64,000 nt of DNA from Bizionia saleffrena (GCF_008086175.1 NZ_VSKM01000008.1:124001-188000), one strand, 5' to 3'. Counted from the first letter of the stretch, positions 34,195 through 44,079 are shown. Notes: generated by a model not told the origin, from the letters alone. Made by a program: numbers and translations.

Positions 34195-35088
34195 ATGAAC
34201 GCATATATATTTCCTGGTCAAGGAGCGCAATTCTCAGGAATGGGTTTAGACTTATACGAAAACTCTCCGCTAGCACAAGAGTTATTTAACAAAGCAAATA
34301 GCCTTTTAGGTTTTGCAATTACCGACATTATGTTTAAAGGTTCCGCAGATGCTTTAAAAGAAACAAAAGTAACACAACCTGCTATTTTCTTACATTCGGT
34401 AATTCTTGCAAAAACTTTAGGTGATGCTTTTAAACCAGATATGGTTGCAGGGCATTCTCTAGGAGAATTTTCTGCTCTTGTTGCAAATGGCGTATTAAGC
34501 TTTGAGGCCGGACTAAAACTAGTCTCTCAACGAGCTTTAGCGATGCAAAAAGCGTGCGAATTGCAACCAAGTACGATGGCTGCTGTTTTAGGTTTAGAAG
34601 ATGCTTTAGTGGAAGACATTTGTGGTAAAACGGAAGGTATCGTGGTAGCCGCAAATTATAACTGCCCAGGACAATTAGTGATTTCTGGAGAAATTGAGGC
34701 CATCAACACCGCTTGCGAAGCGTTAAAAGCAGCTGGCGCACGTCGTGCATTAGTTTTACCTGTTGGTGGCGCGTTTCATTCACCTTTAATGGAGCCTGCT
34801 CGTGAAGAACTTGCTGCGGCCATAGAAAACACAACGTTCAACAAACCGAAGTGCCCCATTTACCAAAACGTAACGGCAAGTGCTGTAATAAATGAAGCAG
34901 AAATTAAAGCCAATTTAATGAAGCAATTAACAGCTCCTGTGCGTTGGACGCAATCTGTACAACAAATGATTACGGACGGCGCTTCACTATTTACAGAAGT
35001 AGGCCCAGGGAAAGTATTACAAGGTTTAGTTAAAAAGATAAATAAAGAAGCACAAACGGCTTCGGCAATATGTAGTAGCGAAGCTTAA
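34195..35088 (+). CDS. fabD: malonyl-CoA:ACP transacylase FabD
   Basis: Loads malonate onto acyl carrier protein for fatty acid synthesis. 297 residues from ATG 34195 (MNAYIFPGQGAQ). The nucleophile motif GHSLGEFSA and the His motif GGAFHSPLM are present, as is the late VGPGKVLQGL. An earlier in-frame start would add eight lysine- and arginine-rich residues before the conserved PGQGAQ block and overlaps the promoter box. One base separates its stop from the lspA ATG. Confidence 0.95.
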   Translation: MNAYIFPGQGAQFSGMGLDLYENSPLAQELFNKANSLLGFAITDIMFKGSADALKETKVTQPAIFLHSVILAKTLGDAFKPDMVAGHSLGEFSALVANGVLSFEAGLKLVSQRALAMQKACELQPSTMAAVLGLEDALVEDICGKTEGIVVAANYNCPGQLVISGEIEAINTACEALKAAGARRALVLPVGGAFHSPLMEPAREELAAAIENTTFNKPKCPIYQNVTASAVINEAEIKANLMKQLTAPVRWTQSVQQMITDGASLFTEVGPGKVLQGLVKKINKEAQTASAICSSEA

Positions 35089-35089
35089 T

Positions 35090-35578
35090 ATGAAAAACAT
35101 TACACGTACATTTTTAATTTTAGGATTGATTATTTTGAACATTGCTGTAGACCAAATTTCTAAATTTTGGATTAGAGACAGCGTTGTGCCAGGAAGTGAA
35201 TCTGAAATTTTAGGCGATTATTTAACATTACATAATGTTGAAAACACGGGTGCCTTTTTAGGAATGGGAAGTGATTTTAGTCCGACACTTAAGATTTTAT
35301 TACTTAATGTTTTACCCGTCGCAGTTTTAGCATTAGTACTGTTTCATATTTTTAGAGATAAAACCTTAGATCGAAAATCGTTGGTGGGGTTCTCGTTTAT
35401 AATTGGCGGCGGAATGGCAAATATTTACGACAGAATTCTCTATGGATCGGTAACCGATTTTTTACATATAGATTTAGGTGGCGTTTTTAGAACCGGAATT
35501 TTCAACTTTGCAGATGTCTCTGTAATGGTTGGAATGGGACTGCTTCTACTCTCGAATCTTAAGAAGAAAAAAGCATAA
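35090..35578 (+). CDS. lspA: lipoprotein signal peptidase (signal peptidase II)
   Basis: Inner-membrane aspartic protease that cleaves lipoprotein signal peptides, relevant to the many lipoproteins in this window. 162 residues with four membrane helices. Catalytic aspartates lie in NIYDRILYGSVTDFL and FNFADVSV; NVENTGAF is the family NxxAxF-like loop. It is co-transcribed with fabD and followed by a strong terminator. Confidence 0.95.
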   Translation: MKNITRTFLILGLIILNIAVDQISKFWIRDSVVPGSESEILGDYLTLHNVENTGAFLGMGSDFSPTLKILLLNVLPVAVLALVLFHIFRDKTLDRKSLVGFSFIIGGGMANIYDRILYGSVTDFLHIDLGGVFRTGIFNFADVSVMVGMGLLLLSNLKKKKA

Positions 35579-35616
35579 AAAAAAGCTTCAGTTTAATTAA
35601 ACTGAAGCTTTTTTTA
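35579..35616. terminator. bidirectional rho-independent terminator
   Basis: A perfect 14-base stem (AAAAGCTTCAGTTT with its complement) around a four-base loop (AATT), with A- and T-runs on the two sides. It serves lspA and the convergent small gene. Confidence 0.9.
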
Positions 35617-35630
35617 TAATTGTTTGATAT

Positions 35631-35825
35631 TTATTTCGCTAAGTTACATTCTTGGCAATCTTTCACTTTACCGTAATACGTTTCTCTGTATTTGTGTAAC
35701 GTTTTTAACGGAATAATCCCTAGAAATATAGTTTTTATGTACGTTACTTTGGCTTGGACGCGGCCCATTTTTGGGGCGAATCGGTTTTCTAATTTTGTTG
35801 TTCTCTTGATCTGTATCAGTCTCAT
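35631..35825 (-). CDS. small conserved protein of unknown function
   Basis: 64 residues, basic (KRTTKLENRFAPK), then a hydrophobic stretch (YIKTIFLGIIPLKTL) and a tail with two cysteines (KDCQECNLAK). I recall similar short proteins (HKYRETYYGKVKDC) across Flavobacteriaceae, which together with the clean ORF and adjacent terminator argues it is real. The CxxC could bind metal. No function is known. Confidence 0.7.
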   Translation of the reverse strand: MRLIQIKRTTKLENRFAPKMGRVQAKVTYIKTIFLGIIPLKTLHKYRETYYGKVKDCQECNLAK

Positions 35826-35994
35826 AATTCTATCGCATTAAGCCACAAAGTAACAAAAATTTATGACAAACACAAAGAATAAAGGTGTAATTCGTTGCAA
35901 ATCACCAAATTAATAGGAATATCGTAAAATTAGAGCACTATAACTATTAATATGATGTACCGAATACGTTGTAATTTACGAATTACAAGACGTC

Positions 35995-37011
35995 TTATTT
36001 AAGTTGCTGTTGCCATTTCCAAGCGGAGCGCATAGCGTCGTCTAACGACGATTGTGCCGTCCATTTTAACACGTCTTTCGCCTTTGTGGTATTCGCATAA
36101 GCGGCCACCACATCGCCTTCGCGTTTATCGACAATCTTATAATTTAGGGACTGATTGGATACCCTCTCGAAAGATTTAATCACCTCTAAAACCGAACTTC
36201 CTTGACCTGTTCCCAAATTGAAGACTTCGTAATTAGTTGTGTTTTCACCATCGATTAACCGTTTTAAAGCAATAACGTGTGCTTTTGCTAAATCGACGAC
36301 ATGAATGTAATCGCGAATGCAAGTACCGTCTTGGGTAGCGTAAGTATCACCGAACACAGACAATTGCTCGCGTATACCCGCACCTGTTTGCATAATAAAT
36401 GGGACTAAATTTTGCGGCACACCTAGTGGTAATTCACCAATTTTTGCTGATTCGTGGGATCCGATAGGGTTAAAATAGCGAAGCGCAATAGCATTGAAAT
36501 TAGTATTTGCTTTACACACATCGCTAATAATCTCCTCCCCTATTTGTTTTGTGTTTCCATAGGGTGATAAAGCGGGTTGTATTGGAGACGTTTCAGATAT
36601 AGGTAAAGCTTTTGCTTCTCCGTAAACCGTGCACGATGAGCTAAAAATAAATGGAGCGTGGGCTAATTGAGTTGTATTTTGTAACATATACACCAAAGTA
36701 TTGATGTTATTTTCGTAATATAAAAGAGGTTCGTTTACACTTTCGCCAACGGCTTTACTTGCCGCGAAGTGAATAACTCCAGCGATATCATTGTGACCTT
36801 TAAAAAAAGCCTCTACATCTGCCTTTTGTTTTAAATCTGTATTGTAAAAAGTTGGAATTTGACCTGTAATTGAAACAATCCCGTCTAAAACAGAGATAGT
36901 GGAATTAGATAAATTATCGATTATTATAACTTCGAATCCTGAGTTTTGAAGTTCTACTACGGTGTGGGATCCTATAAAACCTAGGCCCCCGGTGACTACT
37001 ATCTTTTTCAT
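35995..37011 (-). CDS. galE: UDP-glucose 4-epimerase
   Basis: 338 residues of the extended SDR family. NAD binding GGLGFIGSHTVVEL, catalytic SSSCTVYG and YGNTKQ (the YxxxK pair), RYFNPIGSH and IRDYIHVVDLA are all present. It interconverts UDP-glucose and UDP-galactose for surface polysaccharide or LPS synthesis. It lies downstream of a DegT-type aminotransferase and near waaA, which suggests an envelope sugar context. Confidence 0.95.
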   Translation of the reverse strand: MKKIVVTGGLGFIGSHTVVELQNSGFEVIIIDNLSNSTISVLDGIVSITGQIPTFYNTDLKQKADVEAFFKGHNDIAGVIHFAASKAVGESVNEPLLYYENNINTLVYMLQNTTQLAHAPFIFSSSCTVYGEAKALPISETSPIQPALSPYGNTKQIGEEIISDVCKANTNFNAIALRYFNPIGSHESAKIGELPLGVPQNLVPFIMQTGAGIREQLSVFGDTYATQDGTCIRDYIHVVDLAKAHVIALKRLIDGENTTNYEVFNLGTGQGSSVLEVIKSFERVSNQSLNYKIVDKREGDVVAAYANTTKAKDVLKWTAQSSLDDAMRSAWKWQQQLK

Positions 37012-37077
37012 TTGGAATGGTGCTTTTTAAGCTGTACTGTGACTTTTGCGAGAGGGATTGAGGTTTTGTCGGAGCTC

Positions 37078-37113
37078 TTTTTTCTGGTTTACTTTATTGG
37101 AAACCAGAAAAAA
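37078..37113. repeat. perfect 13-base inverted repeat between the aminotransferase gene and galE
   Basis: TTTTTTCTGGTTT (37078-37090) and its exact complement (37101-37113) flank a 10-base loop. The T-run is on the 5' side and the A-run on the 3' side in both readings, so it lacks the 3' U-tract of an intrinsic terminator. Possibly an mRNA-processing or protein-binding palindrome. Confidence 0.6.
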
Positions 37114-37172
37114 AGCGACTACCGAAAACCTGACTTTAATTGTAATTGATAAATTACGACTAAAGGCTTGCC

Positions 37173-38330
37173 CTAATTAATTTTAACGAAATCGATTAGT
37201 GTTTTCGTGATAAAGTCAATTTGATCTGGCTCTAACTCGGTGTGCATTGGTAACGAAATCACTTCTTTTATTAATTGATTGGTTACGGTAAAATCGGCTT
37301 CGTTATAACGCGTGTCTGCATACGCCTTTTGCCTGTGCAGTGGAATTGGATAATACACACCACACGGGATATTGTTCGCTTGCAAGTGTGCCACCAATGC
37401 ATCTCTATCTACTCCTTTTATTTTTAAAGTATATTGATGGAAAACATGGCAATCGCAAGTTTCACAGATACCTTCGCAATTATTTATAGTTACTGGTGTA
37501 ATGATATTATCGATAGGCTCAAACGCTTGACTATAGCGTCTCGCCGAATGTTGTCTTGACTTATTATATCTATCTAAATACGGTAATTTGGCATCTAAAA
37601 CGGCCGCCTGAATAGAATCTAATCTCGAATTTACCCCAACAACGTCGTGGTGATAACGCTCGTACATACCGTGGTTTACAATACCGCGAATGGTATGTGC
37701 TAGATTATCGTCGTTAGTGAAAATTGCACCACCATCGCCGTAAGCACCAAGGTTTTTTGAAGGAAAAAATGAAGTAGACGCCACGTGACCTATAGTTCCT
37801 GCTTTAGCTTTTGTTCCGTCTTTAAAAGTATACGTTGCTCCAATAGCTTGTGCATTATCTTCTATAACATACAAATTGTGTGCTTTTGCAATTTCCATTA
37901 AAGCCTCCATATTGGCACACTGACCAAATAGATGTACTGGCACAATGGCTTTTGTGTTGGGAGTAATCGCTTTTTTTACAGCTTCGATATCTATATTAAA
38001 GGTCTCTGGATCGACATCGACTAAAACAGGAGTTAAGTTTAATAAAGCAATAACCTCTACGGTGGCAGCGAAAGTAAAATCGGCAGTAATAACCTCATCA
38101 CCCGGTTTTAGACCTAAGCCCATCATTGCAATTTGTAGCGCATCGGTACCGTTTGCACAAGGAATAACGTGTTTTACACCTAAATAGTCCTCTAAGTTTT
38201 TTTGAAATTGGTGCACTTTGGGCCCATTTATAAAAGTTGTAGTTTCTATAACTTCGTTTATAGAAGAATTTACAACTTCTTTTATCTCGTTATACTGACC
38301 TTTAAGGTCAACCATTTGTATTTTTTTCAT
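37173..38330 (-). CDS. DegT/DnrJ/EryC1/StrS-family sugar aminotransferase
   Basis: 385 residues from ATG 38330 (MKKIQMVDLKGQY); a longer frame from 38387 adds a non-conserved N-terminus. PLP-dependent family that aminates nucleotide keto-sugars. Motifs: HVIPCANGTDALQIAM, VIEDNAQAIGATY, and TSFFPSKNLGAYGDGGAIFT with the PLP lysine. Its C-terminal half has CEGICETCDCHVFHQYT, an unusual cysteine cluster. Probably makes an amino sugar for surface glycans. Divergent from waaA with a short shared promoter region. Confidence 0.92.
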   Translation of the reverse strand: MKKIQMVDLKGQYNEIKEVVNSSINEVIETTTFINGPKVHQFQKNLEDYLGVKHVIPCANGTDALQIAMMGLGLKPGDEVITADFTFAATVEVIALLNLTPVLVDVDPETFNIDIEAVKKAITPNTKAIVPVHLFGQCANMEALMEIAKAHNLYVIEDNAQAIGATYTFKDGTKAKAGTIGHVASTSFFPSKNLGAYGDGGAIFTNDDNLAHTIRGIVNHGMYERYHHDVVGVNSRLDSIQAAVLDAKLPYLDRYNKSRQHSARRYSQAFEPIDNIITPVTINNCEGICETCDCHVFHQYTLKIKGVDRDALVAHLQANNIPCGVYYPIPLHRQKAYADTRYNEADFTVTNQLIKEVISLPMHTELEPDQIDFITKTLIDFVKIN

Positions 38331-38352
38331 AAGTAACGAAATTACAAAATTC

Positions 38353-38384
38353 TTGAATGTTAAACAATGAATTATGTATTTTAG
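38353..38384 (+). promoter_or_regulatory. putative waaA promoter
   Basis: TTG at 38353-38355 and TATTTTAG at 38377-38384, spaced by 21 bases, approximate the Bacteroidota consensus. The waaA TTG start is 17 bases downstream. Confidence 0.4.
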
Positions 38385-38401
38385 CATAAACGTTTTTCAC
38401 C

Positions 38402-39658
38402 TTGAATTTACTGTATTCCATTTCTATATATTTACTATCTTTTGTTTTAAAGTGTATTGCCCCTTTCAATAAAAAAATTGAGCAAGGCGTTGTAGGCAGG
38501 CGACAAACGTTTCGCTTATTAGAATCGGCTTTATCTTCTCGCGACAAAACGTTGTGGTTTCACTGTGCTTCTCTAGGCGAATACGAACAGGGTTTACCGG
38601 TGTTTAAAGCGCTGCGTAACGATTTTCCCGACCATAAAATAGTACTTTCGTTTTTTTCACCTTCGGGTTATGAAATTAGAAAAAACAGCCCTATTGCCGA
38701 TGTTGTTGTGTACTTACCGTTAGACACAAAGAGTAATGCGAAACGCTTTTTAGATGTGGTACATCCTGAGATAACCATTTTCGTGAAATACGAGATTTGG
38801 CCGAATATTTTAAATACATTGAAAACTCGGGGAGGAAAGGCCCTACTGATTTCGGCTATTTTTAGAGAAAACCAGTCGTTTTTTAAATGGTATGGCACGC
38901 AAACCAAAGCAGCGTTGTTTACCTTCGACCATATTTTTACTCAAAACAAAACTTCAAAACAACTTTTAAAACGCATTAATTATACTTCAGTTACCGTTTC
39001 CGGCGACACACGTTTTGACCGTGTAACAGACCAACTCTCTCAAAATAATCAGTTAGATTTTATCGAAGAGTTTAAACAGAACGAACTTTGCGTGGTTATT
39101 GGAAGTTCTTGGCCAGAAGATGAAGCTTTACTAATTAATTATATTAATACCGAAGCTCCAAAGGATATTAAGTTTATTATTGCGCCCCATACTATTAAAG
39201 AGAGCCAAATAGTTACTATAAAACGACAAATAAATAAACCGACTATTTTATTTTCTGAAAAAGAAAACCAAGTCCTGTCTACATTTAGTGTTCTTGTTTT
39301 AGACACCATAGGTTTACTGACTAAAGTATATAGTTACGCTGATATTGCTTACGTTGGAGGTGCTTTAGGCACAACCGGATTACACAATATTTTAGAACCG
39401 GCAGTTTTTGGAACCCCCATAATTATAGGTAATCGTTTTGATTCTTTCCCCGAAGCCCACCAAATGCTATCTCATAAAGGCCTTATTTCTATTTCTAACC
39501 AGCAAGAATTAAATAAAGCGCTCCATTTATTTATTAATGATAGGGCAGTGAGAGCGAGCTACGGGCAAAATAATTTAAACTTCATTAAAAATAATCGCGG
39601 TGCCGTAGTCCAAATACTAGCTTATATACGTAAATACAACATACCATCTACGCATTAA
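38402..39658 (+). CDS. waaA: 3-deoxy-D-manno-octulosonic acid transferase
   Basis: Adds Kdo to the lipid A precursor. 418 residues. An N-terminal membrane anchor (SISIYLLSFVLKCIAPF), the acceptor-site HCASLGEYEQG, the CMP-Kdo loop VIGSSWPEDE, and GGALGTTGLHNILEPAVFGTPI are visible. An in-frame TAA 15 bases upstream forces the start to TTG at 38402 (MNLLYS); no ATG occurs before conserved sequence. Together with lpxK it belongs to the lipid A-Kdo pathway. Confidence 0.93.
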   Translation: MNLLYSISIYLLSFVLKCIAPFNKKIEQGVVGRRQTFRLLESALSSRDKTLWFHCASLGEYEQGLPVFKALRNDFPDHKIVLSFFSPSGYEIRKNSPIADVVVYLPLDTKSNAKRFLDVVHPEITIFVKYEIWPNILNTLKTRGGKALLISAIFRENQSFFKWYGTQTKAALFTFDHIFTQNKTSKQLLKRINYTSVTVSGDTRFDRVTDQLSQNNQLDFIEEFKQNELCVVIGSSWPEDEALLINYINTEAPKDIKFIIAPHTIKESQIVTIKRQINKPTILFSEKENQVLSTFSVLVLDTIGLLTKVYSYADIAYVGGALGTTGLHNILEPAVFGTPIIIGNRFDSFPEAHQMLSHKGLISISNQQELNKALHLFINDRAVRASYGQNNLNFIKNNRGAVVQILAYIRKYNIPSTH

Positions 39659-39743
39659 TATTTTTGTGTTAATTTTTGTTAAAAAATACATAATTATTAA
39701 TTGTTAAAATTGTAGATTTACATTAAATTAAAAAACTAAATCA

Positions 39744-40010
39744 ATGAAAAAATTATTATTAAGCGCTGCTTTATTATTAGCTTTAGGCGCTTCATTTACA
39801 TCTTGTAGAGAAGAAGAGAAAACCGATGCTGAAAACACTATCGAAAATGCAGGTGACGCTATTGAAGACGCTGCTGAAGACACTGAAGAAGCTGTAGAAG
39901 ATGGCTTTGAAGCTACTGGAGAAGCAATAGACAATGCTATTAATGAAACTAAAGAAGCTGGTGAAGCAATGGGAGACGCTGTTGATGAAGCAACTGATGA
40001 TAACAAATAG
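39744..40010 (+). CDS. small acidic lipoprotein
   Basis: 88 residues with a signal ending in FTSC (lipid Cys21). The mature part is a low-complexity, Glu/Asp/Ala-rich series of 7-11-residue repeats (AIEDAAEDTEE, AVEDGFEATGEAID, AINETKEAG) that should form amphipathic helices. No catalytic motif. Resembles YtxH/late-embryogenesis-type acidic helical proteins only in composition. The minus-strand frame through it is a mirror artefact. A terminator follows. Confidence 0.8.
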   Translation: MKKLLLSAALLLALGASFTSCREEEKTDAENTIENAGDAIEDAAEDTEEAVEDGFEATGEAIDNAINETKEAGEAMGDAVDEATDDNK

Positions 40011-40030
40011 TTAGAAATCTTCTAATAGAT

Positions 40031-40065
40031 AAAAGCTCAATCTTTTAAGATTGGGCTTTTTTTTT
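40031..40065 (+). terminator. rho-independent terminator
   Basis: The stem AAAGCTCAATCTT pairs with AAGATTGGGCTTT (one G-T pair) and is followed by a long T-run. Confidence 0.85.
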
Positions 40066-40241
40066 GACTTTATTTCACCCCTACTCCTAAAAATACCTGG
40101 ATTAGCGCAGAGCTTTTAATCGTTAATTTTAAACCACTATTCTGTTAAGATCTGCCAAGATTTTATACTTAATTTAATAAAACAGATTGTATTATATACA
40201 TTTCTCATGATATCTTAGATCTTTACAAAAAATGATATATT

Positions 40242-40907
40242 ATGAAAAACCTTAAAATAGTACCCTTTGCAGTAGCCATCGCTTTAGTCGGCTTCACATC
40301 TTGCTAAGATGAAAAAAAAGAAAACAACGTCTTTGAAGAAAACAACCTACAAACTAAAACTGAAGTTACGCAGGACGAAGCTAAAACAGTACATGAGGTA
40401 AACCAAATGGAAGCTAAAAGAATGGCTAATATGGTAAACGAAAACGTTTTTACCGAATACAAAAGCAGCGGAACCATTACTAGTTGGAAAGCATTTGCCG
40501 ACTTACACACAGGAATGACCTCTTTGGCAGGAAAAGAATATGCCACTTCAAAAAAAATGGCAGGTAACTTAGTGGAGACTATCAATGATTTGACGTTATC
40601 TAGACCAGATTGGTTAAAAACAGAAGAGATTTCTGAAGATATAGCCGATTTAGAAAAAGACTACAAGAAATTGATGTCTGAAGACAATACAAATGAAGAC
40701 AAGTTTAGACGCGATTTAGAAGAAGTAAACGAACAATACGATGATTTAATAGAAGAGGTTAATGAAACGCTAGAAAGATATATGAAAATTAGCCGTGACG
40801 CGACTGAAGATTATAATGATGAGATGAAAGACGGAAATGCCAAAGAAGCACAAGAAGAACTAGATAAAGGAATGAAAAAAATGGAAAAAGTTGCAAACGA
40901 TAAATAA
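40242..40907 (+). pseudogene. lipoprotein gene with an in-frame stop right after the lipobox Cys
   Basis: ATG 40242 opens a signal peptide MKNLKIVPFA...GFTSC, then TAA at 40305-40307, and the frame continues open with DEKKENN to TAA at 40907, without a frameshift. The whole would be 221 codons. The remaining 200 residues are charged and helical with an acidic coiled tail (EEVNETLERYMKI, EELDKGMKKMEKV). An internal ATG (40407) would give a leaderless 166-residue product. The lipobox and length plan resemble the preceding small lipoprotein. One base change (for example AAA or GAA to TAA) would explain it. Function unknown. Confidence 0.75.
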
Positions 40908-40933
40908 TAGCAACCACTGTATTGTATAATAAG

Positions 40934-40966
40934 AAAGACCCTGCTTAATTTTATGGTCTTTTTATT
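40934..40966 (+). terminator. weak rho-independent terminator
   Basis: AAAGACC (40934-40940) pairs with GGTCTTT (40955-40961), followed by T-rich sequence, after the interrupted lipoprotein gene. Confidence 0.5.
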
Positions 40967-41002
40967 TTTATCCAGTTTTGTTTTAATTTAAATTTTAGGT
41001 AT

Positions 41003-41036
41003 AAAAAAAGCCTTTATCTTTTTGATAAAGGCTTTA
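41003..41036 (-). terminator. rho-independent terminator for the tRNA pair
   Basis: On the minus strand, the stem AAAGCCTTTATC / GATAAAGGCTTT is followed by T7, starting two bases after tRNA-Leu. Confidence 0.85.
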
Positions 41037-41037
41037 G

Positions 41038-41121
41038 TACTCGGGACGGGACTTGAACCCGTACGTCCTAATGGACATTGGATTTTAAGTCCAACGTGTC
41101 TACCAATTCCACCACCCGAGC
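41038..41121 (-). tRNA. tRNA-Leu (anticodon UAA)
   Basis: 84 nt with a long variable arm. The minus-strand reading starts GCTCGGGTGGTGG, has the anticodon loop CTTAAAA (UAA), the T-loop GGTTCAAGTCC, and the acceptor CCCGAGT with A discriminator. CCA is not encoded. Confidence 0.95.
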
Positions 41122-41147
41122 GTGGAATATTTTCAATAAAATATCAG

Positions 41148-41219
41148 AGCGAAAGACGGGATTTGAACCCGCGACCCCCACCTTGGCAAGGTGATGCTCT
41201 ACCCCTGAGCTACTTTCGC
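41148..41219 (-). tRNA. tRNA-Gly (anticodon GCC)
   Basis: 72 nt. The minus-strand reading starts GCGAAAGTAGCTCAG, with anticodon stem-loop CACCTTGGCAAGGTG (GCC), T-loop GGTTCAAATCC and acceptor CTTTCGC. Probably co-transcribed with tRNA-Leu, 26 bases away. Confidence 0.96.
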
Positions 41220-41323
41220 AGTCTTTTAATGAACAAGCAATATCGCTATTGCGAGTGCAAATTTAGTACTTTTTTACGATTACCAAAGCTTTTTCAAAAG
41301 AAATTTTAAAAAACTTTTATTTT

Positions 41324-43930
41324 TTACTTTTTGCTAATCAGCATTCGCTTAATCTCGTTTAATTTCATCAAAGCTTCCACCGGCGTAAGTGTATCAATAT
41401 CAGTTAATAATATTTGTTGTTTGATCTCTTCTAGTAGCGGATCGTCTAGATTGAAAAAACTGAGTTGCATTTCATCTTTTATTATTTTTACTTTATTTGT
41501 GAGTTCCTCACTAGAATGCGACTTCTCTAATTTCTTTAAAATGGTATTGGCTCTATGTAAAACTTGCTGTGGCATTCCTGCTAATTTTGCCACGTGAATA
41601 CCAAAACTATGCTCACTACCACCTTCTACTAATTTTCTTAAAAAAAGCACATTGTCTTTTAATTCTTTTACCGAGACATTAAAATTCTTAATTCTCGCAA
41701 ACGTTTCAGTCATTTCATTAAGCTCATGATAATGTGTTGCAAATAACGTCTTGGGGCGTGCAGGATGTTCGTGTAAGTACTCGCTAATGGCCCAAGCAAT
41801 AGAAATACCATCGTAAGTACTCGTGCCACGACCAATTTCGTCTAGCAGCACCAAACTACGTTCACTTATATTATTTAATATGGACGCGGTCTCATTCATT
41901 TCTACCATAAAGGTTGATTCACCCATAGAAATATTATCGCTCGCCCCTACTCTAGTAAATATTTTATCGACTAAACCTATCTTAGCTTCTTCTGCAGGCA
42001 CAAAGCTTCCTATTTGCGCTAGTAATACAATAAGAGCCGTTTGTCTTAATATGGCCGACTTACCCGACATATTAGGTCCGGTAATCATAATAATTTGTTG
42101 TGTTTCGCGATCTAAAAACACATCGTTAGAAATATAGGCTTCCCCTATAGGTAATTGCTTCTCTATTACAGGATGCCTTCCTTTTGTAATTTGCAAATCT
42201 TGAGTGTCGTTTATAATAGGATACGAATAGTTATTGTCTTTTGCCAATTGTGCAAAGCCGCACAAACAATCTAACTGACCAATTAAATAGGCATTTTGCT
42301 GTACGGGCTTGATATATTGACTCATCCACGCGACTAAATCAGCAAATATTTTTTGCTCGATCGCTAAAATGCGTTCCTCGGCACCTAAAATTTTAGATTC
42401 GTATTCTTTGAGTTCTTCGGTAATATAACGCTCGGCATTAACTAAAGTTTGCTTACGTATCCATTCTGGCGGCACTTTATCTTTATGTGTATTTCGTACT
42501 TCTATATAATACCCGTAAACATTATTGGCTGCAATTTTAAGGGATGTGATTCCGGTACGTTCACTTTCGCGCATCAACATACCGTTTAAATACTCTTTTC
42601 CTGATGTTGATAAAGCACGCAGCTCATCCAATTCTGCCGAAAACCCTTCAGCAATCGAGTTTCCTTTTAAAACATTTACTGGCGCTTCTTCATTTAAAGT
42701 CTCTTTAATTTTATGACGCAACACATCGCAACCTTGCAAATTGTCTCCTATAATTTTCAAGGACTCATTCTCGCAAGCCGCTGCTAGTATTTTTATGGGT
42801 ACAATCGCTTCTAAAGAGTTTTTAAGCTGAATAACCTCTCGCGGATTTACTTTTTCAGTGGCCACTTTAGAAATTAAGCGCTCAATATCTCCTATTTGTT
42901 TAATATGGTTTTGAATCTTTTGATGCTCGGTCTTATTTTTCTTTAAAAATGAAACGACTTCGTGTCGCTGTTTAATTTTAGTCACGTTTTTTAATGGCAA
43001 GGCCAACCAACGCTTTAACAAACGACCGCCCATTGGCGAAATGGTTTTATCAATAACATTTAAAAGCGTAACTGCATTATTATTGTTAGAATTATACAAT
43101 TCAAGATTACGAATTGTAAAGCGGTCCATCCACACGTATTCATCTTCGGCAATACGAGAAATCGCAGCAATATGGTCTAATTTGCTATGTCGCGTTTCGC
43201 CTAAATAATGTAGAATAGACCCCGAAGCAATAATCCCAGCATTTAAATCTTCAACTCCAAATCCTTTTAATGATTTCGTATTGAAGTGCTTTAGTAAGGT
43301 TTCATTAGCGTAATCGAATTGATAAATCCAATCCTCTAAATTAAAGGTATGAAAATCTTTTCCGAAGACCTCGTTAAACTCAAGACGCTTTTGTTTGGAC
43401 ACTAAAATCTCACTGGGTCCAAAATTCTGAAGCAACTTATCGATATATTCTTGATTACCTTGTGCTGTTAAAAACTCTCCTGTTGAAATATCTAAAAAAG
43501 CGACACCAATAGTATGCTTACCAAAATACACCGAACATAAAAAATTATTAGTTTTAGACTGTAAAACCTCATCATTTAAGGCCACACCCGGAGTTACCAA
43601 TTCGGTAACACCGCGTTTTACAATGTTTTTTGTTTGCTTTGGGTCTTCCAATTGGTCACAAATAGCGACGCGTTTGCCTGCTTTTACCAGTTTTGGTAAA
43701 TACGTGTTTAAAGAATGGTGCGGAAATCCTGCTAATTCAATTTCATTGTCACTTCCAGCGCCGCGTTTGGTAAGAATAATTCCTAAAATTTCGGCCGTTT
43801 TAATGGCGTCTGCACCAAAGGTTTCGTAAAAATCACCTACACGAAATAGTAATAAGGCATCAGGGTATTTTGCTTTTATTGCATTATACTGCTGCATTAA
43901 AGGGGATACTTTTTTAGTCTTTTTTGCCAA
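41324..43930 (-). CDS. mutS: DNA mismatch repair protein MutS
   Basis: 868 residues, full length. The mismatch-reading Phe-x-Glu is in [13 protein letters not shown] near the N-terminus. The ATPase has Walker [14 protein letters not shown] (about 618-630), [14 protein letters not shown] and ATHYHEL. It recognises mismatches and small loops after replication. Nothing suggests inactivation, although other genes in the window carry indels in homopolymer runs. No mutL is in the window. Confidence 0.97.
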   Translation of the reverse strand: MAKKTKKVSPLMQQYNAIKAKYPDALLLFRVGDFYETFGADAIKTAEILGIILTKRGAGSDNEIELAGFPHHSLNTYLPKLVKAGKRVAICDQLEDPKQTKNIVKRGVTELVTPGVALNDEVLQSKTNNFLCSVYFGKHTIGVAFLDISTGEFLTAQGNQEYIDKLLQNFGPSEILVSKQKRLEFNEVFGKDFHTFNLEDWIYQFDYANETLLKHFNTKSLKGFGVEDLNAGIIASGSILHYLGETRHSKLDHIAAISRIAEDEYVWMDRFTIRNLELYNSNNNNAVTLLNVIDKTISPMGGRLLKRWLALPLKNVTKIKQRHEVVSFLKKNKTEHQKIQNHIKQIGDIERLISKVATEKVNPREVIQLKNSLEAIVPIKILAAACENESLKIIGDNLQGCDVLRHKIKETLNEEAPVNVLKGNSIAEGFSAELDELRALSTSGKEYLNGMLMRESERTGITSLKIAANNVYGYYIEVRNTHKDKVPPEWIRKQTLVNAERYITEELKEYESKILGAEERILAIEQKIFADLVAWMSQYIKPVQQNAYLIGQLDCLCGFAQLAKDNNYSYPIINDTQDLQITKGRHPVIEKQLPIGEAYISNDVFLDRETQQIIMITGPNMSGKSAILRQTALIVLLAQIGSFVPAEEAKIGLVDKIFTRVGASDNISMGESTFMVEMNETASILNNISERSLVLLDEIGRGTSTYDGISIAWAISEYLHEHPARPKTLFATHYHELNEMTETFARIKNFNVSVKELKDNVLFLRKLVEGGSEHSFGIHVAKLAGMPQQVLHRANTILKKLEKSHSSEELTNKVKIIKDEMQLSFFNLDDPLLEEIKQQILLTDIDTLTPVEALMKLNEIKRMLISKK

Positions 43931-44079
43931 TGGATTAGTGTTTTTGAGTATGTTTGCTAATGTAACTAAATATTGATTTTTTTTGAAGTCAATTGCTAGT
44001 AAGTTATTTATAATTATTCACAAACCGAAAGACGTAAATTACTGCGAAATATAGCGCCATAATTTAGAATTAAAAATGT

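Noticed and set aside
39728-40006. Ser/Ala repeat antisense frame opposite the acidic lipoprotein
   Set aside because: Mirror of the Glu/Ala repeat codons; the plus-strand lipoprotein has a signal peptide and lipobox.
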